The position numbers and the translations under genes are program-made. From assembly GCF_000803645.1 (NCBI RefSeq), contig NZ_CP009122.1, positions 2,890,501 to 2,954,500 on the forward strand: a DNA stretch of 64,000 nt, given 5' to 3'. A model generated the notes under the pieces. It had not been told where the DNA came from. It worked only from the letters and a program-made list of their open reading frames with translations, and did no database searches. The stretch is from Sphingopyxis fribergensis. Its GTDB lineage: Bacteria > Pseudomonadota > Alphaproteobacteria > Sphingomonadales > Sphingomonadaceae. Every line of letters begins with the position of its first letter. Within the stretch, counting starts at the first letter, position 1. Below are positions 1 to 7,771 of this stretch, piece after piece.

Positions 1-437
1 GCCGCGCGCTTGGCGGCGAGTTGGGCCCGCGCCTGCCGAATCGATGAGTCCTGTTCGGTTACTTGCGAGCGGATTGTGTCGGCGCCGGCCAGCGTCGCCG
101 CAATTTGCGCACGCGCCTGTTGCGCCTGGGCTCTATAATCTCGCACATCCAGTTGCACGAGCGCCTCGCCGGGACTGACCCGCCCGTTCTCAGAGACGAG
201 CACCGCGTCCACGTATCCGGCCACTTTTGATGAAACCACAACGCTGTCGGCCGCGACATAGGCGTTGTCGGTCGACTGCATGTACTGCCCATAGGTGACA
301 TGCCTGTAATACCACCCACCACCTGCAATCAGCGCAGCAGTGATGGCTATGATGAGGATGAGGCGAAATTTGGGTTGCGATTTCAGGCTGGATGCGGGCG
401 CGCGATCCTGTTCCCGCTCATTTGGTTCGTCGGTCAT
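1..437 (-). CDS. HlyD/EmrA-family membrane fusion protein, N-terminal part
   Basis: Periplasmic adaptor subunit of a tripartite or MFS-linked efflux pump. Reading the minus strand from the ATG at 437-435 gives about 145 residues, open to the window edge: a polar cytoplasmic start, one membrane anchor at about residues 24-45 (rich in I, L and A), then QSTDNAYV at about residues 54-61. That is the hallmark N-terminal motif of EmrA/HlyD adaptors. It is followed by a barrel-sandwich start (SSKVAGYV, then SENGRVSPGEALVQLD) and the beginning of an Ala/Gln/Arg-rich coiled coil. It is divergent from the MarR gene, as in many marR-emrAB-type loci, so MarR control of the pump is likely. The rest of the gene is outside the window. 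Family assignment is firm; the substrate cannot be told. Confidence 0.85.
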   Translation of the reverse strand, partial: MTDEPNEREQDRAPASSLKSQPKFRLILIIAITAALIAGGGWYYRHVTYGQYMQSTDNAYVAADSVVVSSKVAGYVDAVLVSENGRVSPGEALVQLDVRDYRAQAQQARAQIAATLAGADTIRSQVTEQDSSIRQARAQLAAKRA

Positions 438-507
438 CTGCCTCTTTCGAAGGATTTTGGACATGTGCTAAGTCGCTTCATGGCGTGGCGTAGACCGTTC
501 CATCCGG

Positions 508-527
508 TTAGTAAAATCGTTTAGTAA
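508..527. promoter_or_regulatory. Direct repeat in the hlyD-marR divergent intergenic region
   Basis: The heptamer TTAGTAA occurs at 508-514 and again at 521-527 in an AT-rich stretch between the divergent pump and marR genes. The 13-bp repeat spacing, the position, and the habit of MarR proteins to bind divergent promoters make this a possible operator or promoter core. It is only a weak candidate; no inverted symmetry is obvious. Confidence 0.2.
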
Positions 528-568
528 TTTGCGTTTTGGCATTCCCACGAAACGGACTAGGCAGCGGT

Positions 569-1057
569 ATGAACGCAAATCTCGACACAATGCCGCCACG
601 GCTTCGCGAAGGCGCCCTCACCGACGACGACCGTATGCTATATTTGATGGACGAGATTAGTCGGGGGGCGAGGCGCGCTTATGACGCACGGATTGCCAAG
701 ATTGGCCTCAATCAGACGCAGTGGCGCATCATCGGACAACTTCTCCGCGAACCATCGTTGACGCAGGCCGGAATTGCCAAGCGACTAGAGTTGGAATCCG
801 CCACGATCGGTCAAGCCGTCGCTGGCCTTTGTGGGAAAGGATTGATGGAAAGGCGACGAGCCAAAACGGACGGCCGGGCATGGCAGCTCATCCTGACCCA
901 GGAGCTCGACAGGTTGTTGCCCCAACTGAGAGAATCCGCGGACGGGCTGCATAGGGTCCTATGGCGGAACGCCACGCGCGACGAAAAACGGACGTTGCTG
1001 GACATTCTTGTGCGGATTGCGTCGAATCTCGATCAGAGCCGGACCGATGCGGAATAG
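569..1057 (+). CDS. MarR-family transcriptional regulator
   Basis: Small winged-helix regulator of 162 residues. The central part (LNQTQWRIIGQLLREPSLTQ, then AKRLELESATIGQAV, then KGLMERRRAKTDGRAWQLIL) has the MarR order: helix, recognition helix starting near SATIGQ, and a wing with the conserved D-x-R (TDGRAW). The ends are helical, as expected for the dimerisation region. The start at 569 is preferred over 536 because an AGGCAG-like ribosome site lies just upstream and the extra 11 residues look non-native. It is divergent from the HlyD-type gene and probably regulates it. The ligand is unknown, though MarR proteins next to efflux adaptors usually sense phenolic compounds. Confidence 0.85.
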   Translation: MNANLDTMPPRLREGALTDDDRMLYLMDEISRGARRAYDARIAKIGLNQTQWRIIGQLLREPSLTQAGIAKRLELESATIGQAVAGLCGKGLMERRRAKTDGRAWQLILTQELDRLLPQLRESADGLHRVLWRNATRDEKRTLLDILVRIASNLDQSRTDAE

Positions 1058-1062
1058 GACAT

Positions 1063-2652
1063 ATGCCTGGGTTCCGAGATAAACCGATAGGAGACATCGC
1101 ACGCGCCGCCGAGATAGGACAGATTCTTGTCCGGCACGGCGCCAAAAGCCTGGCGGGCGCTCTCGGAGTCATTCCGCATCCGGCCAAGTCAATCGATCCA
1201 GGTGAATTGCGGCCGGCGGCGGTCGTCGCACTCCTGCGCGACATTGGTCCGGTCGGAATAAAGCTTGGACAGCTGCTGGCGACGCGCAGCGATCTGTTTT
1301 CCAGGTCCTGGATTGCTGCCTTCGCGACGCTCCACGATCAGGTTTCTCCGGTGCCATTCGAAGAAATCGAGCCCATCCTTGCCGCAAGCTGGGGAGCTGA
1401 CTGGCGAGGGGAATTCACCCAATTCGATGAACAACCACTGGCTTCGGCTTCGGTAGCGCAGACCTACTCTGCTTCGCTGCTCGACGGCGCCGACGTTATC
1501 ATAAAGGTGCGGCGTCCGGGCACTGCTGCGCGAATGGAGGCCGATGTGCGGCTCCTGACGCGCCTCGCCGCCGTTGCCGAGGATCGATCCCCTGAAATCG
1601 CCCGCTATCGCCCCGTAGAGTTCCTGCGAACCTTTGGCAGAAATCTTGCCTGGGAAATGGATCTGGCAGCAGAAGCTCGTGCATGCGAGCGTATCGGTGG
1701 CTATCTTGATACGCTTGGGATCAAGACTCCAACAATTCATTGGGAACTGACGGGGATACGGGTCAACGTCCAGGAGCGGCTGTATGGAACGCCCGCGTCT
1801 GCGATCGAGGCCGAATCGACCGACCCACGCGTGGCGGCGTTCGCGAGACAATATGCGAATGCAGTCCTGCGCATGATCATTCTGAATGGCGAATTTCATG
1901 GCGATCCGCATCCAGGCAATGTTTTCCTTATCGGGGAACAGGATGTGGGCTTTATCGACTTCGGATCGGTCGGCACTCTCACAAAGGCGAGGCGCGAGGA
2001 ACTGGTACGACTTGTCATGGCTATAGCCGACGAAGACACAGCAGACGTCGCGAACGTGTTGCTCGAATGGGCTGGAGATCCGAAAGTTGACCGTGATGGG
2101 CTCACCCAGAATTTGGACCAGCTGATCGGTGAGTTCAGGGGAACGGTCCTTTCGGGGATTGAGTTCTCGCATATTTTCAGCCGCGTGTTCGATCTCCTGC
2201 GAGACTATCAGCTCGCACTTCCGCCTGATCTGGCGATCCTTCTTCGAACATTGCTCACGGCGGAAGGGTTTGCGCGTTCCTTTGCGCCTGACTATAATAT
2301 CGGGGAGGAAACACGCCCCATCATGTTGGAGCTGTTCGCAGAAAGATTCTCCCTTGGCAGGAATCGCGCCAATTTAAAAAAAGTTCGCCGACAACTCCTC
2401 GCCCTAGCGGCGATCATGCCTGACCTTCTCGATAACGCCGCCGCTATAGCCAAGTCCGGGCATGTGCCTGTCCAGATTGATCCGGCAAGTTTTGAGAAGC
2501 TCGCAGCCATTCGCCGCGCGAGCCAGCCTGTCAAAGGTCCTGTGGCGGCCGCACTTATCGTCTCCGCGGCGCTGCTTGCGAATCAATCCTGGGTGCTTGC
2601 AAGTGTTGCAGTGGCTCTTGCCGGGTTGGTTCTTCTGCGCAAATGGCGATAA
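1063..2652 (+). CDS. AarF/UbiB (ABC1) atypical kinase-like protein
   Basis: 529-residue member of the ABC1/UbiB protein-kinase-like family, linked to ubiquinone biosynthesis or lipid homeostasis at the inner membrane. Visible signatures are the KxGQ motif (IKLGQLLATRSDL), the family-specific E-x-D stretch near EADVRLL, the catalytic-loop equivalent FHGDPHPGNVF and the metal-binding IDFGSVG. The C-terminus carries two closely spaced hydrophobic segments (about residues 485-525), typical of UbiB membrane anchors. The ATG at 1063 follows a GGAATAGGA ribosome site 5 bases after the marR stop, so the two genes are probably co-transcribed. Why a UbiB homologue sits beside an efflux regulator is not clear; it may be a paralogue rather than the housekeeping ubiB. 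Confidence 0.85.
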   Translation: MPGFRDKPIGDIARAAEIGQILVRHGAKSLAGALGVIPHPAKSIDPGELRPAAVVALLRDIGPVGIKLGQLLATRSDLFSRSWIAAFATLHDQVSPVPFEEIEPILAASWGADWRGEFTQFDEQPLASASVAQTYSASLLDGADVIIKVRRPGTAARMEADVRLLTRLAAVAEDRSPEIARYRPVEFLRTFGRNLAWEMDLAAEARACERIGGYLDTLGIKTPTIHWELTGIRVNVQERLYGTPASAIEAESTDPRVAAFARQYANAVLRMIILNGEFHGDPHPGNVFLIGEQDVGFIDFGSVGTLTKARREELVRLVMAIADEDTADVANVLLEWAGDPKVDRDGLTQNLDQLIGEFRGTVLSGIEFSHIFSRVFDLLRDYQLALPPDLAILLRTLLTAEGFARSFAPDYNIGEETRPIMLELFAERFSLGRNRANLKKVRRQLLALAAIMPDLLDNAAAIAKSGHVPVQIDPASFEKLAAIRRASQPVKGPVAAALIVSAALLANQSWVLASVAVALAGLVLLRKWR

Positions 2653-2713
2653 GATCGTTGCTCAGCTTGAACGGGCCAGCGTCCAATATCAGGCCAACTG
2701 AGAACTGGAGTTT

Positions 2714-3487
2714 ATGATGACACTGCAGAAGCCAGTCGATCCGGTCCCCGCAGCCACCATGCTGTTGCTTCGCGACGAGCCGGAGTTCCAGGTGCTGATG
2801 GTCATGCGGCATCACCAGATCGATTTTGCATCCGGCGCGCTGGTCTTTCCCGGTGGAAAGCCTTCTGCTGCCGATGAAGCGCCTGAATGGGCCGATTATT
2901 GCAGGGGCTGGAAAACGCTAGATCCTACGCAGCGCACCCTTCGGATTGCCGCGATTCGTGAAGCCTTTGAGGAAGCAGGCATCCTGCTGGCCGATCATCG
3001 CGACGGTAGCGAGTTCGAGGATATTTGCGATCTTGAAAGCCGCAAAGCCGTCGAGCGAGGCGAGCGCGAATTTTTCGACATTGTGCGCGAGGCCGATGTG
3101 CAACTGCGCCTTGATCGCCTGAGCGAGTTCGCGCGGTGGATCACGCCCAGCTTTATGCAAAAGCGCTTCGACACTCATTTCTTCGTCGTTCGCGCCCCAG
3201 AGCGCCAGATCGCAGCATGTGATGGATATGAAACCGTTGATGCGGAATGGCTTTCGCCAAGCAAAGCCCTGAAACTGGGTGTCAGCGGTGAACGAACGAT
3301 CATCTTTCCCACGCGATTGAACCTGCAACTGCTAGCCGAAGCTGCGAGCGCAGACGATTGCGTCGCGCGGGCCAAGGCTCGCGAAATCGTGCCGGTCCTT
3401 CCAGAAGTCATCCAGCGAGACGGCAAGAACATCCTCACTATCCCCGCCGACGTGGGATACGGCACAGCCTTCGAAGTTATCAGCTGA
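2714..3487 (+). CDS. Nudix hydrolase, NUDT7/NUDT19-like
   Basis: 257-residue Nudix-fold pyrophosphohydrolase. The Nudix box is present but split: LVFPGGK gives the first glycines, and after an insertion of about 30 residues comes AAIREAFEEAGILL with the metal-binding R-E-x-x-E-E-x-G core. This spaced form is typical of the NUDT19/CoA-diphosphatase-like branch of larger Nudix proteins. It begins 61 bases after the ubiB-like gene on the same strand (ATGATG at 2714 or 2717). The substrate is a guess: acyl-CoA or a nucleotide diphosphate derivative, since the family is diverse. An IS5-family element begins 157 bases downstream, so this marks the left edge of the ordinary genes. Confidence 0.8.
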   Translation: MMTLQKPVDPVPAATMLLLRDEPEFQVLMVMRHHQIDFASGALVFPGGKPSAADEAPEWADYCRGWKTLDPTQRTLRIAAIREAFEEAGILLADHRDGSEFEDICDLESRKAVERGEREFFDIVREADVQLRLDRLSEFARWITPSFMQKRFDTHFFVVRAPERQIAACDGYETVDAEWLSPSKALKLGVSGERTIIFPTRLNLQLLAEAASADDCVARAKAREIVPVLPEVIQRDGKNILTIPADVGYGTAFEVIS

Positions 3488-3707
3488 GATAGAAGCAAGC
3501 AAGCGGGCGCAAACTCTTACGATCCGTAGCCGGGTAACTGGGGGAATGGCTTGTTTTATCCCAGTATTTCTTGTCGCATAGTCTAAAATTTCTTCACCAT
3601 AGACATATGTTTCAGAAGGATATTATTCACTTGCTCTTGCCTTAGGGTCAGGACCCATTGATTTGCGCTGATGGCTGTGATTCAGGCGGCTGCGAAGGAG
3701 CCTGAAT

Positions 3708-4468
3708 TTGAGCGATTTATTCTGGCTGACGGACGAGCAGATGGCTCGGCTTCAGCCCTATTTTCCCAAGAGCCATGGCCGCGAGCGCGTTGATGATCGG
3801 CGCGTTTTGAGCGGGATCATCTTCGTCAACCGCAATGGGCTGAGGTGGCGCGATGCGCCGAGGGAATACGGCCCGGCGAAGACGCTCTACAATCGCTGGA
3901 AGCGGTGGAGCGACAAAGGCATCTTCATCCGCATGATGGAAGGCCTGGCGACACCTCAGGCTCCCGAGCGCAAGACGATCATGATCGACGCGACCTATCT
4001 TAAAGCGCACCGCACGGCGTCGAGCCTGCGGGTAAAAAAGGGGGTCCAGGACGCCTGATCGGCCGGACGAAAGGCGGCATGAACACCAAGCTTCATGCCG
4101 TGAGTGATGCGAATGGTCGTCCAATCAGCTTCTTCCTGACCGCCGGACCGGTCAGCGACTACACTGGCGCGGCCGCTTTGCTCGACAGTCTGCCCAACGC
4201 GCAATGGATGCTGGCCGACCGAGGCTATGATGCCGACTGGTTCCGCGACGCCCTGCAGGAGAAGGGTATCACGCCCTGCATCCCGGGCCGAAAAATCCGG
4301 AACACGACCGTAAAGTACGACAAACGCCGCTACAAACGCCGTAACCGCATCGAGATCATGTTCGGCCGCCTCAAAGACTGGAGGCGGGTCGCAACACGCT
4401 ACGATCGCTGCCCGAAGGCCTTCTTCTCCGCCGTCGCACTCGCCGCAACCGTCATCTTCTGGCTCTGA
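3708..4468 (+). CDS. IS5-family transposase made by -1 frameshifting
   Basis: DDE transposase in two overlapping frames. The first frame (TTG start at 3708, ribosome site AAGGAG) runs to a stop at 4056-4058; the second runs to 4468. At 4034-4044 is the slippery run A6G5. Sliding back one base there joins RVKKG to GGPGRLIGRTKGGMNTKLHA and gives one protein of about 250 residues. The catalytic acidic residues can be seen: MIDATYLKAHR in frame one, ADRGYD and RIEIMFGRLKDWR in frame two. The N-terminal DUF4096-type domain starts LFWLTDEQMARLQPYFP. The gene looks intact, but because the right end of its element is interrupted the IS probably cannot move as a normal unit. Confidence 0.88.
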
Positions 4469-4561
4469 TCAATGAGTCATCGTGTAATTGCGGCTGCTTC
4501 CCTCGGACCTTGGTTGAGGCGCACACTTCTGGTTGTCGAATCCTGAAGGAAGGAAGCAGCC

Positions 4562-5569
4562 ATGAAGCACTATGCCGGATTGGACCTGTCGATGGAATCC
4601 ACGCAGGTCTGCATCGTTGATGACAATGGTCGGAAGGTCGTGTCGGAGAAAGTGGAGAGCTCTCCGGAGGCGATCGCCATGATGCTGGAGCGATACGGTC
4701 CAATCGAGCGGGCGGTGATCGAAACGGGCCGCATGTCGCCGGCGATTTGCCTCGGTCTGCGTGAACTGGGTGTCCCGGTGGTGTGCATCGATGCCCGCCA
4801 GGCGCACCAGAGCCTCAAAGCAATGAAGGCGAACAAGACCGACCCTCACGATGCCGCCGGCCTCGCACAGTTGGCGCGCACCGGCTTCTACAAGGAGGTG
4901 CATGTCAAATCTCCGGCAGCGCATGGCGTTCGCAGCGTGATCACCGCACGGAGCCATCTGGTGGAAGCGCGTGTCCGGCTCGACAACACGATCCGCGGTC
5001 TCTGCGCCACGTTCGGATATCGGCCCGGCGCAGGTCAAGGGAAGGCCTTCCTCGAACGGATCATGCAGGCCGCCCACACCCCGGGCCTTGGCGACGCCAT
5101 CGCATCCTTGCTGTCCGTGCGCGCAGAACTGGTCGAGCAAATCAAGGAAATGGACCGCCGCCTGCGTGTCATCGCAAGCCAGTCACAGGCTTGCGAGATC
5201 CTGATGACCATTCCGGGCGTCGGCGTGCAGACATCTGCTGCCTTCGCCGCTGCAGTCGATGAAGCCGGACGCTTCCGACAATCACGCAATGCCGGGGCCT
5301 ACTTTGGCCTTGTGCCCCGACGCCATCAGTCGGGCGAGCTCGATTGGACTGGCAGGATCACCAAACAGGGCGATGGGACCGTGCGCAAGCTGCTGTACGA
5401 AGCTGCCAACTCGATCCTTACCCGGAGCCGTGAGACCTTCGCCCTGAAAACATGGGCCATGAAGATCGCCAAGCGTCGCGGCTTGAAGAAAGCCCGTGTC
5501 GCACTCGCCCGTCGGCTCGCGGTCATCATGCATGCCATGCTGCGTGACGGCACTTTGTTCCAAGCTTGA
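4562..5569 (+). CDS. IS110/IS1111-family transposase (RuvC-like plus Tnp_2 domains)
   Basis: 335-residue RNA-guided-type recombinase. The N-terminal RuvC-like DEDD domain shows YAGLDLSMESTQVCIVDDNG with the first acidic residue, the second acid in AVIETGR, and KTDPHDAAGLAQLARTG with the remaining two. The C-terminal Tnp_2 (transposase_20) domain begins near CEILMTIPGVGVQTSAAF and contains the nucleophile-type serine region of the family in GTVRKLLYEAANSILTRS. A strong ribosome site (GGAAGGAAG) precedes the ATG. It appears complete. IS1111 members are known to favour structured targets such as terminal inverted repeats and attC sites, which fits the position of this copy. Confidence 0.9.
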   Translation: MKHYAGLDLSMESTQVCIVDDNGRKVVSEKVESSPEAIAMMLERYGPIERAVIETGRMSPAICLGLRELGVPVVCIDARQAHQSLKAMKANKTDPHDAAGLAQLARTGFYKEVHVKSPAAHGVRSVITARSHLVEARVRLDNTIRGLCATFGYRPGAGQGKAFLERIMQAAHTPGLGDAIASLLSVRAELVEQIKEMDRRLRVIASQSQACEILMTIPGVGVQTSAAFAAAVDEAGRFRQSRNAGAYFGLVPRRHQSGELDWTGRITKQGDGTVRKLLYEAANSILTRSRETFALKTWAMKIAKRRGLKKARVALARRLAVIMHAMLRDGTLFQA

Positions 5570-5804
5570 GGTAGGCTAAAGTCTGTTTGCCAGCGGTGAC
5601 GCGTCAAAGCTGATCCGAGGGCGGTGTCCCGCGAGGGAACGCAGGGACGAACGATCTGCGAAGGTAGTCAGATGGGCTGCAAAGCCCGCTTCGAGTCAAT
5701 GCAACGTTCGCCTCTGTGAGACCCGATATAGCACGACCAGGCTTCGGCCCGGCCAGTGCGGACAGATCCATGAAACCCTCAAGGGATCGGCACCGCCAAG
5801 CTCT
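5570..5804 (+). ncRNA. Candidate bridge (seeker) RNA in the IS1111 3' end
   Basis: Non-coding region between the recombinase stop and the right subterminal repeat. IS110-family elements encode a structured guide RNA, which in the IS1111 branch comes from the 3' non-coding end. Local hairpins can be read here, for example GGGCT-GCAA-AGCCC near 5670 and CCCT-CA-AGGG near 5780, in a GC-rich stretch with no credible ORF. The exact ends and the target- and donor-binding loops were not worked out. Confidence 0.45.
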
Positions 5805-5843
5805 GCAATTACAGATCCTGACCCTAGGGCACGCCATTGCAGT

Positions 5844-6551
5844 CTACTTTGGCACGTCAATCGGGCGAATAATTGGGTTCTCGAACTTAGGTAGCTCGCC
5901 TGTAGCTACCATTTTTGTAAGAATGGAATTTGCTGTTTCTCTGACTTCTCCTCGCGTTGCCGCCAACGCACTGAAGAGAATAATCTCGACGAAGTGAAAA
6001 AGGTAATCCGAATCTTTCACGCTGCTCGTCGCCCATTCAAGTATTAGGCCATATTCCATGTTTGCCATGTGGCGGGTCAGATGATCGATATTCACCCAAT
6101 CGTGAAGCCCACCCTTGGCACGAACATCTTCCAACCACTCTCGCGTATTGCCAACCGCCATTTCCTGTAGCAACGAGCGCAAGTATGGATTTGTACTAGG
6201 CGAGAAGTAGATTGTGGCCACTGCCTGTGCGTAATTTCGCGCCTTCAGATTTCCTCGATTAAGCACTATGGCGCGATCCAACAAACCCTCAAGCGTTCTG
6301 TCTGAAGTCCTGAATTGGACATTCTGTCGAACCGCATCGTACACCTCTCGAATGGCGCAACCGATCAAGCGATCACGATCTCCAAAGGCATTATAGAGAG
6401 TCTTGGGCGCGACGTTCGCCCTCTTGCTGATCTCGCGCATGCTGAAGCCTTCCAACCCCTCCTCATTGACGAGCTTCCGAACTTCATAAAGGATCCGCTG
6501 ACGCCGTTCAGCCATCGTGACGCTATCATATGTTGTTTTTATTTTTAGCAC
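5844..6551 (-). CDS. TetR-family transcriptional regulator
   Basis: 235-residue repressor. The N-terminal helix-turn-helix is clear (RQRILYEVRKLVNEEGLEGF, then SMREISKRANVAPKTLYNAFGDRDRLI); the C-terminal ligand domain is diverged and all-helical. The GTG at 6551 is used here because the preceding TTYDSVT segment resembles the N-terminus of many related regulators; an ATG at 6515 (MAERRQRIL) is an alternative. It lies just downstream of, and in the same direction as, the 15-kb catabolic operon, separated by a palindromic AT-rich site. It is the natural candidate for the operon's repressor, responding to a pathway intermediate such as an acyl-CoA. No ligand can be inferred from sequence. Confidence 0.85.
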   Translation of the reverse strand: MLKIKTTYDSVTMAERRQRILYEVRKLVNEEGLEGFSMREISKRANVAPKTLYNAFGDRDRLIGCAIREVYDAVRQNVQFRTSDRTLEGLLDRAIVLNRGNLKARNYAQAVATIYFSPSTNPYLRSLLQEMAVGNTREWLEDVRAKGGLHDWVNIDHLTRHMANMEYGLILEWATSSVKDSDYLFHFVEIILFSALAATRGEVRETANSILTKMVATGELPKFENPIIRPIDVPK

Positions 6552-6557
6552 CTATTA

Positions 6558-6594
6558 TTGTTCCCAATATTTATCATATCCAATATTAGAACAA
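6558..6594. promoter_or_regulatory. Candidate TetR operator and tetR promoter
   Basis: 37-bp interrupted dyad just upstream of tetR: TTGTTC at 6558-6563 is mirrored by GAACAA at 6589-6594, and inside these are two AATATT blocks about 16 bases apart. The overall symmetry and its location between the thiolase-like gene stop and the tetR start suggest autoregulation. AT-rich TATGATAAAT-like sequence on the minus strand inside the dyad could be the -10 region. Confidence 0.45.
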
Positions 6595-6625
6595 ACCCTT
6601 AAATACAGCTGCGCTTCGCAGCAAA

Positions 6626-7771
6626 TTAAATCTTTTCTAGGATCGCAACTGCAGCAAGTCCTGGAGCCCCATATACTTGCGAATAAGCAAGTCTGGCGTT
6701 TTCGACCTGCCTGTTTTCGGCCTTCCCGCGTAACTGCAGAACATTTTCATAAACCTGACGCAAGCCGGAGGCGCCAATCGGTTCCCCACAGGCAATACAT
6801 CCACCGTCCGTATTGATTGGCAGTTGCCCGCCAAGAGCGGTTAGTCCGTCGGCAAGCCATTGTTCCTGATCGCCATCACGGCAGAAGCCGTTTTCCGCCA
6901 TATGCATGATTTCAGCGCCGCTTTCGGTATCCTGTAACTGGGCAACATCAATGTCTTTCGGACCGAGACCCGCCTTATCAAAGGCGGCGCGAGCTGCAAG
7001 CATTGTCGGCGTTTCGCCCCTCTCGACAGAAAGAGAAGGAGAAAACACTTCAAAGCTGTTTTCTGGCCTTGTTTTCACCGCTGCCGACCTCAACCTGACC
7101 TGCGTCCGTCCCAATTCGCGAGCCTTTTTCTCGGAAGCAAGGATCAGCGCCACGCCGCCCTCCGAGGGGCTGCAGAACATATATTGTGTTAGAGGATCGC
7201 TTATCATGCGGGAAGCCAGGATTGCGCCCTGGTCCATCGCCGCGCGCCGCCAGGCGTGGGGAGTGCGCGAACCGTTCTCGAATGCCTTGGACGCGACCCG
7301 GGCGAGCGTCCGAGCCGAAATACCATGATCGTGCATATAGCGCTGAATCTTCAGGGCGAAGAACTGGGTCGTCAACATAAGGCCGGTATCGCCGTACCAT
7401 TGTGGGAGCCCATATTTCTCTGGATCGGGATTGAAGGAGCCGCGAGGATGCTTATCAAACCCTACCGCCAAAGCCGTGTCAAACTCACCGGCCTTGATCG
7501 CCCAGTACGCAGACAGCACGGCAGAACCACCGGTTGCGCAGCCATTCGCTACATTTATGAACTGAATTCCCGTGAGACCCATTCGCGGCATCAAGGCATC
7601 GGCATTCCCCGAGGCTGACGATCCCCCGAATGCTGCTTCGACATTCGACCACTCCAGTCCGCAGTCGTTCAACGCTAACTTTGTGGCATCGACACCTAGA
7701 TCGAGACCAGATTTGCCGTCGTGTCGACCGAACGGATGAATTCCAGCGCCGATGACATAAACTTGGCTCAT
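6626..7771 (-). CDS. Thiolase-like lipid-transfer (SCP-x/Ltp) protein
   Basis: 381-residue thiolase-superfamily protein of the lipid-transfer group used in steroid side-chain breakdown. The N-terminal MSQVYVIGAGIHPFGR is typical. The thiolase nucleophile region is INVANGCATGGSA with Cys at about residue 78. At the C-terminal motif, where degradative thiolases have GHPxGxTG, this protein reads GEPIGASG, so the histidine is replaced. It is translationally coupled (ATGA, 7768-7771) to an OB-fold partner. In actinobacteria such Ltp2/OB-fold pairs act as retro-aldolases that release the last side-chain acyl-CoA. By analogy this pair may cleave a beta-hydroxyacyl-CoA rather than perform thiolysis. 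The reaction is inferred; the family is clear. Confidence 0.8.
   Translation of the reverse strand: MSQVYVIGAGIHPFGRHDGKSGLDLGVDATKLALNDCGLEWSNVEAAFGGSSASGNADALMPRMGLTGIQFINVANGCATGGSAVLSAYWAIKAGEFDTALAVGFDKHPRGSFNPDPEKYGLPQWYGDTGLMLTTQFFALKIQRYMHDHGISARTLARVASKAFENGSRTPHAWRRAAMDQGAILASRMISDPLTQYMFCSPSEGGVALILASEKKARELGRTQVRLRSAAVKTRPENSFEVFSPSLSVERGETPTMLAARAAFDKAGLGPKDIDVAQLQDTESGAEIMHMAENGFCRDGDQEQWLADGLTALGGQLPINTDGGCIACGEPIGASGLRQVYENVLQLRGKAENRQVENARLAYSQVYGAPGLAAVAILEKI

Larger units (their letters stand above)
4477..5815 (+). mobile_element. IS1111-type element (IS110 family) inside the IS5 terminal repeat
   Basis: About 1,339 bp, inserted between GATCAATGAG and TCCTGACCC of the IS5 right repeat, with a shared TC dinucleotide at both junctions. 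There are no classical terminal repeats. Instead a short subterminal inverted repeat is present: TGTAATTGC at 4483-4491 and GCAATTACA at 5805-5813. It carries one recombinase gene and a non-coding 3' stretch of 246 bases. Subterminal repeats, no real target duplication, and a long 3' non-coding end are the defining marks of the IS1111 group. Confidence 0.85.
3645..5824 (+). mobile_element. IS5-family (IS427-like) element split by an IS1111-type insertion
   Basis: The left inverted repeat starts at 3645 (GGGTCAGGACCCATTGATT). The matching right repeat is in two pieces: GATCAATGAG ending at 4476, and TCCTGACCC at 5816-5824. Joined, they read as the inverse of the left repeat with few mismatches. 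A TA dinucleotide flanks both outer ends (3643-3644 and 5825-5826), the expected target duplication. Without the 1,339-bp insert the element is 841 bp, normal for this group. It encodes one two-frame transposase. Confidence 0.88.

Noticed and set aside
59..328. 89-codon minus-strand ORF at the left edge
   Set aside because: The correct minus-strand frame here is the HlyD-type gene; this is another phase of it.
1189..2172. 327-codon minus-strand ORF opposite the UbiB-like gene
   Set aside because: No domain, and the plus-strand gene has all ABC1 motifs.
4477..5824. Two independent adjacent IS elements side by side
   Set aside because: The matching TCCTGACCC piece and the TA border on the far side show nesting rather than adjacency.
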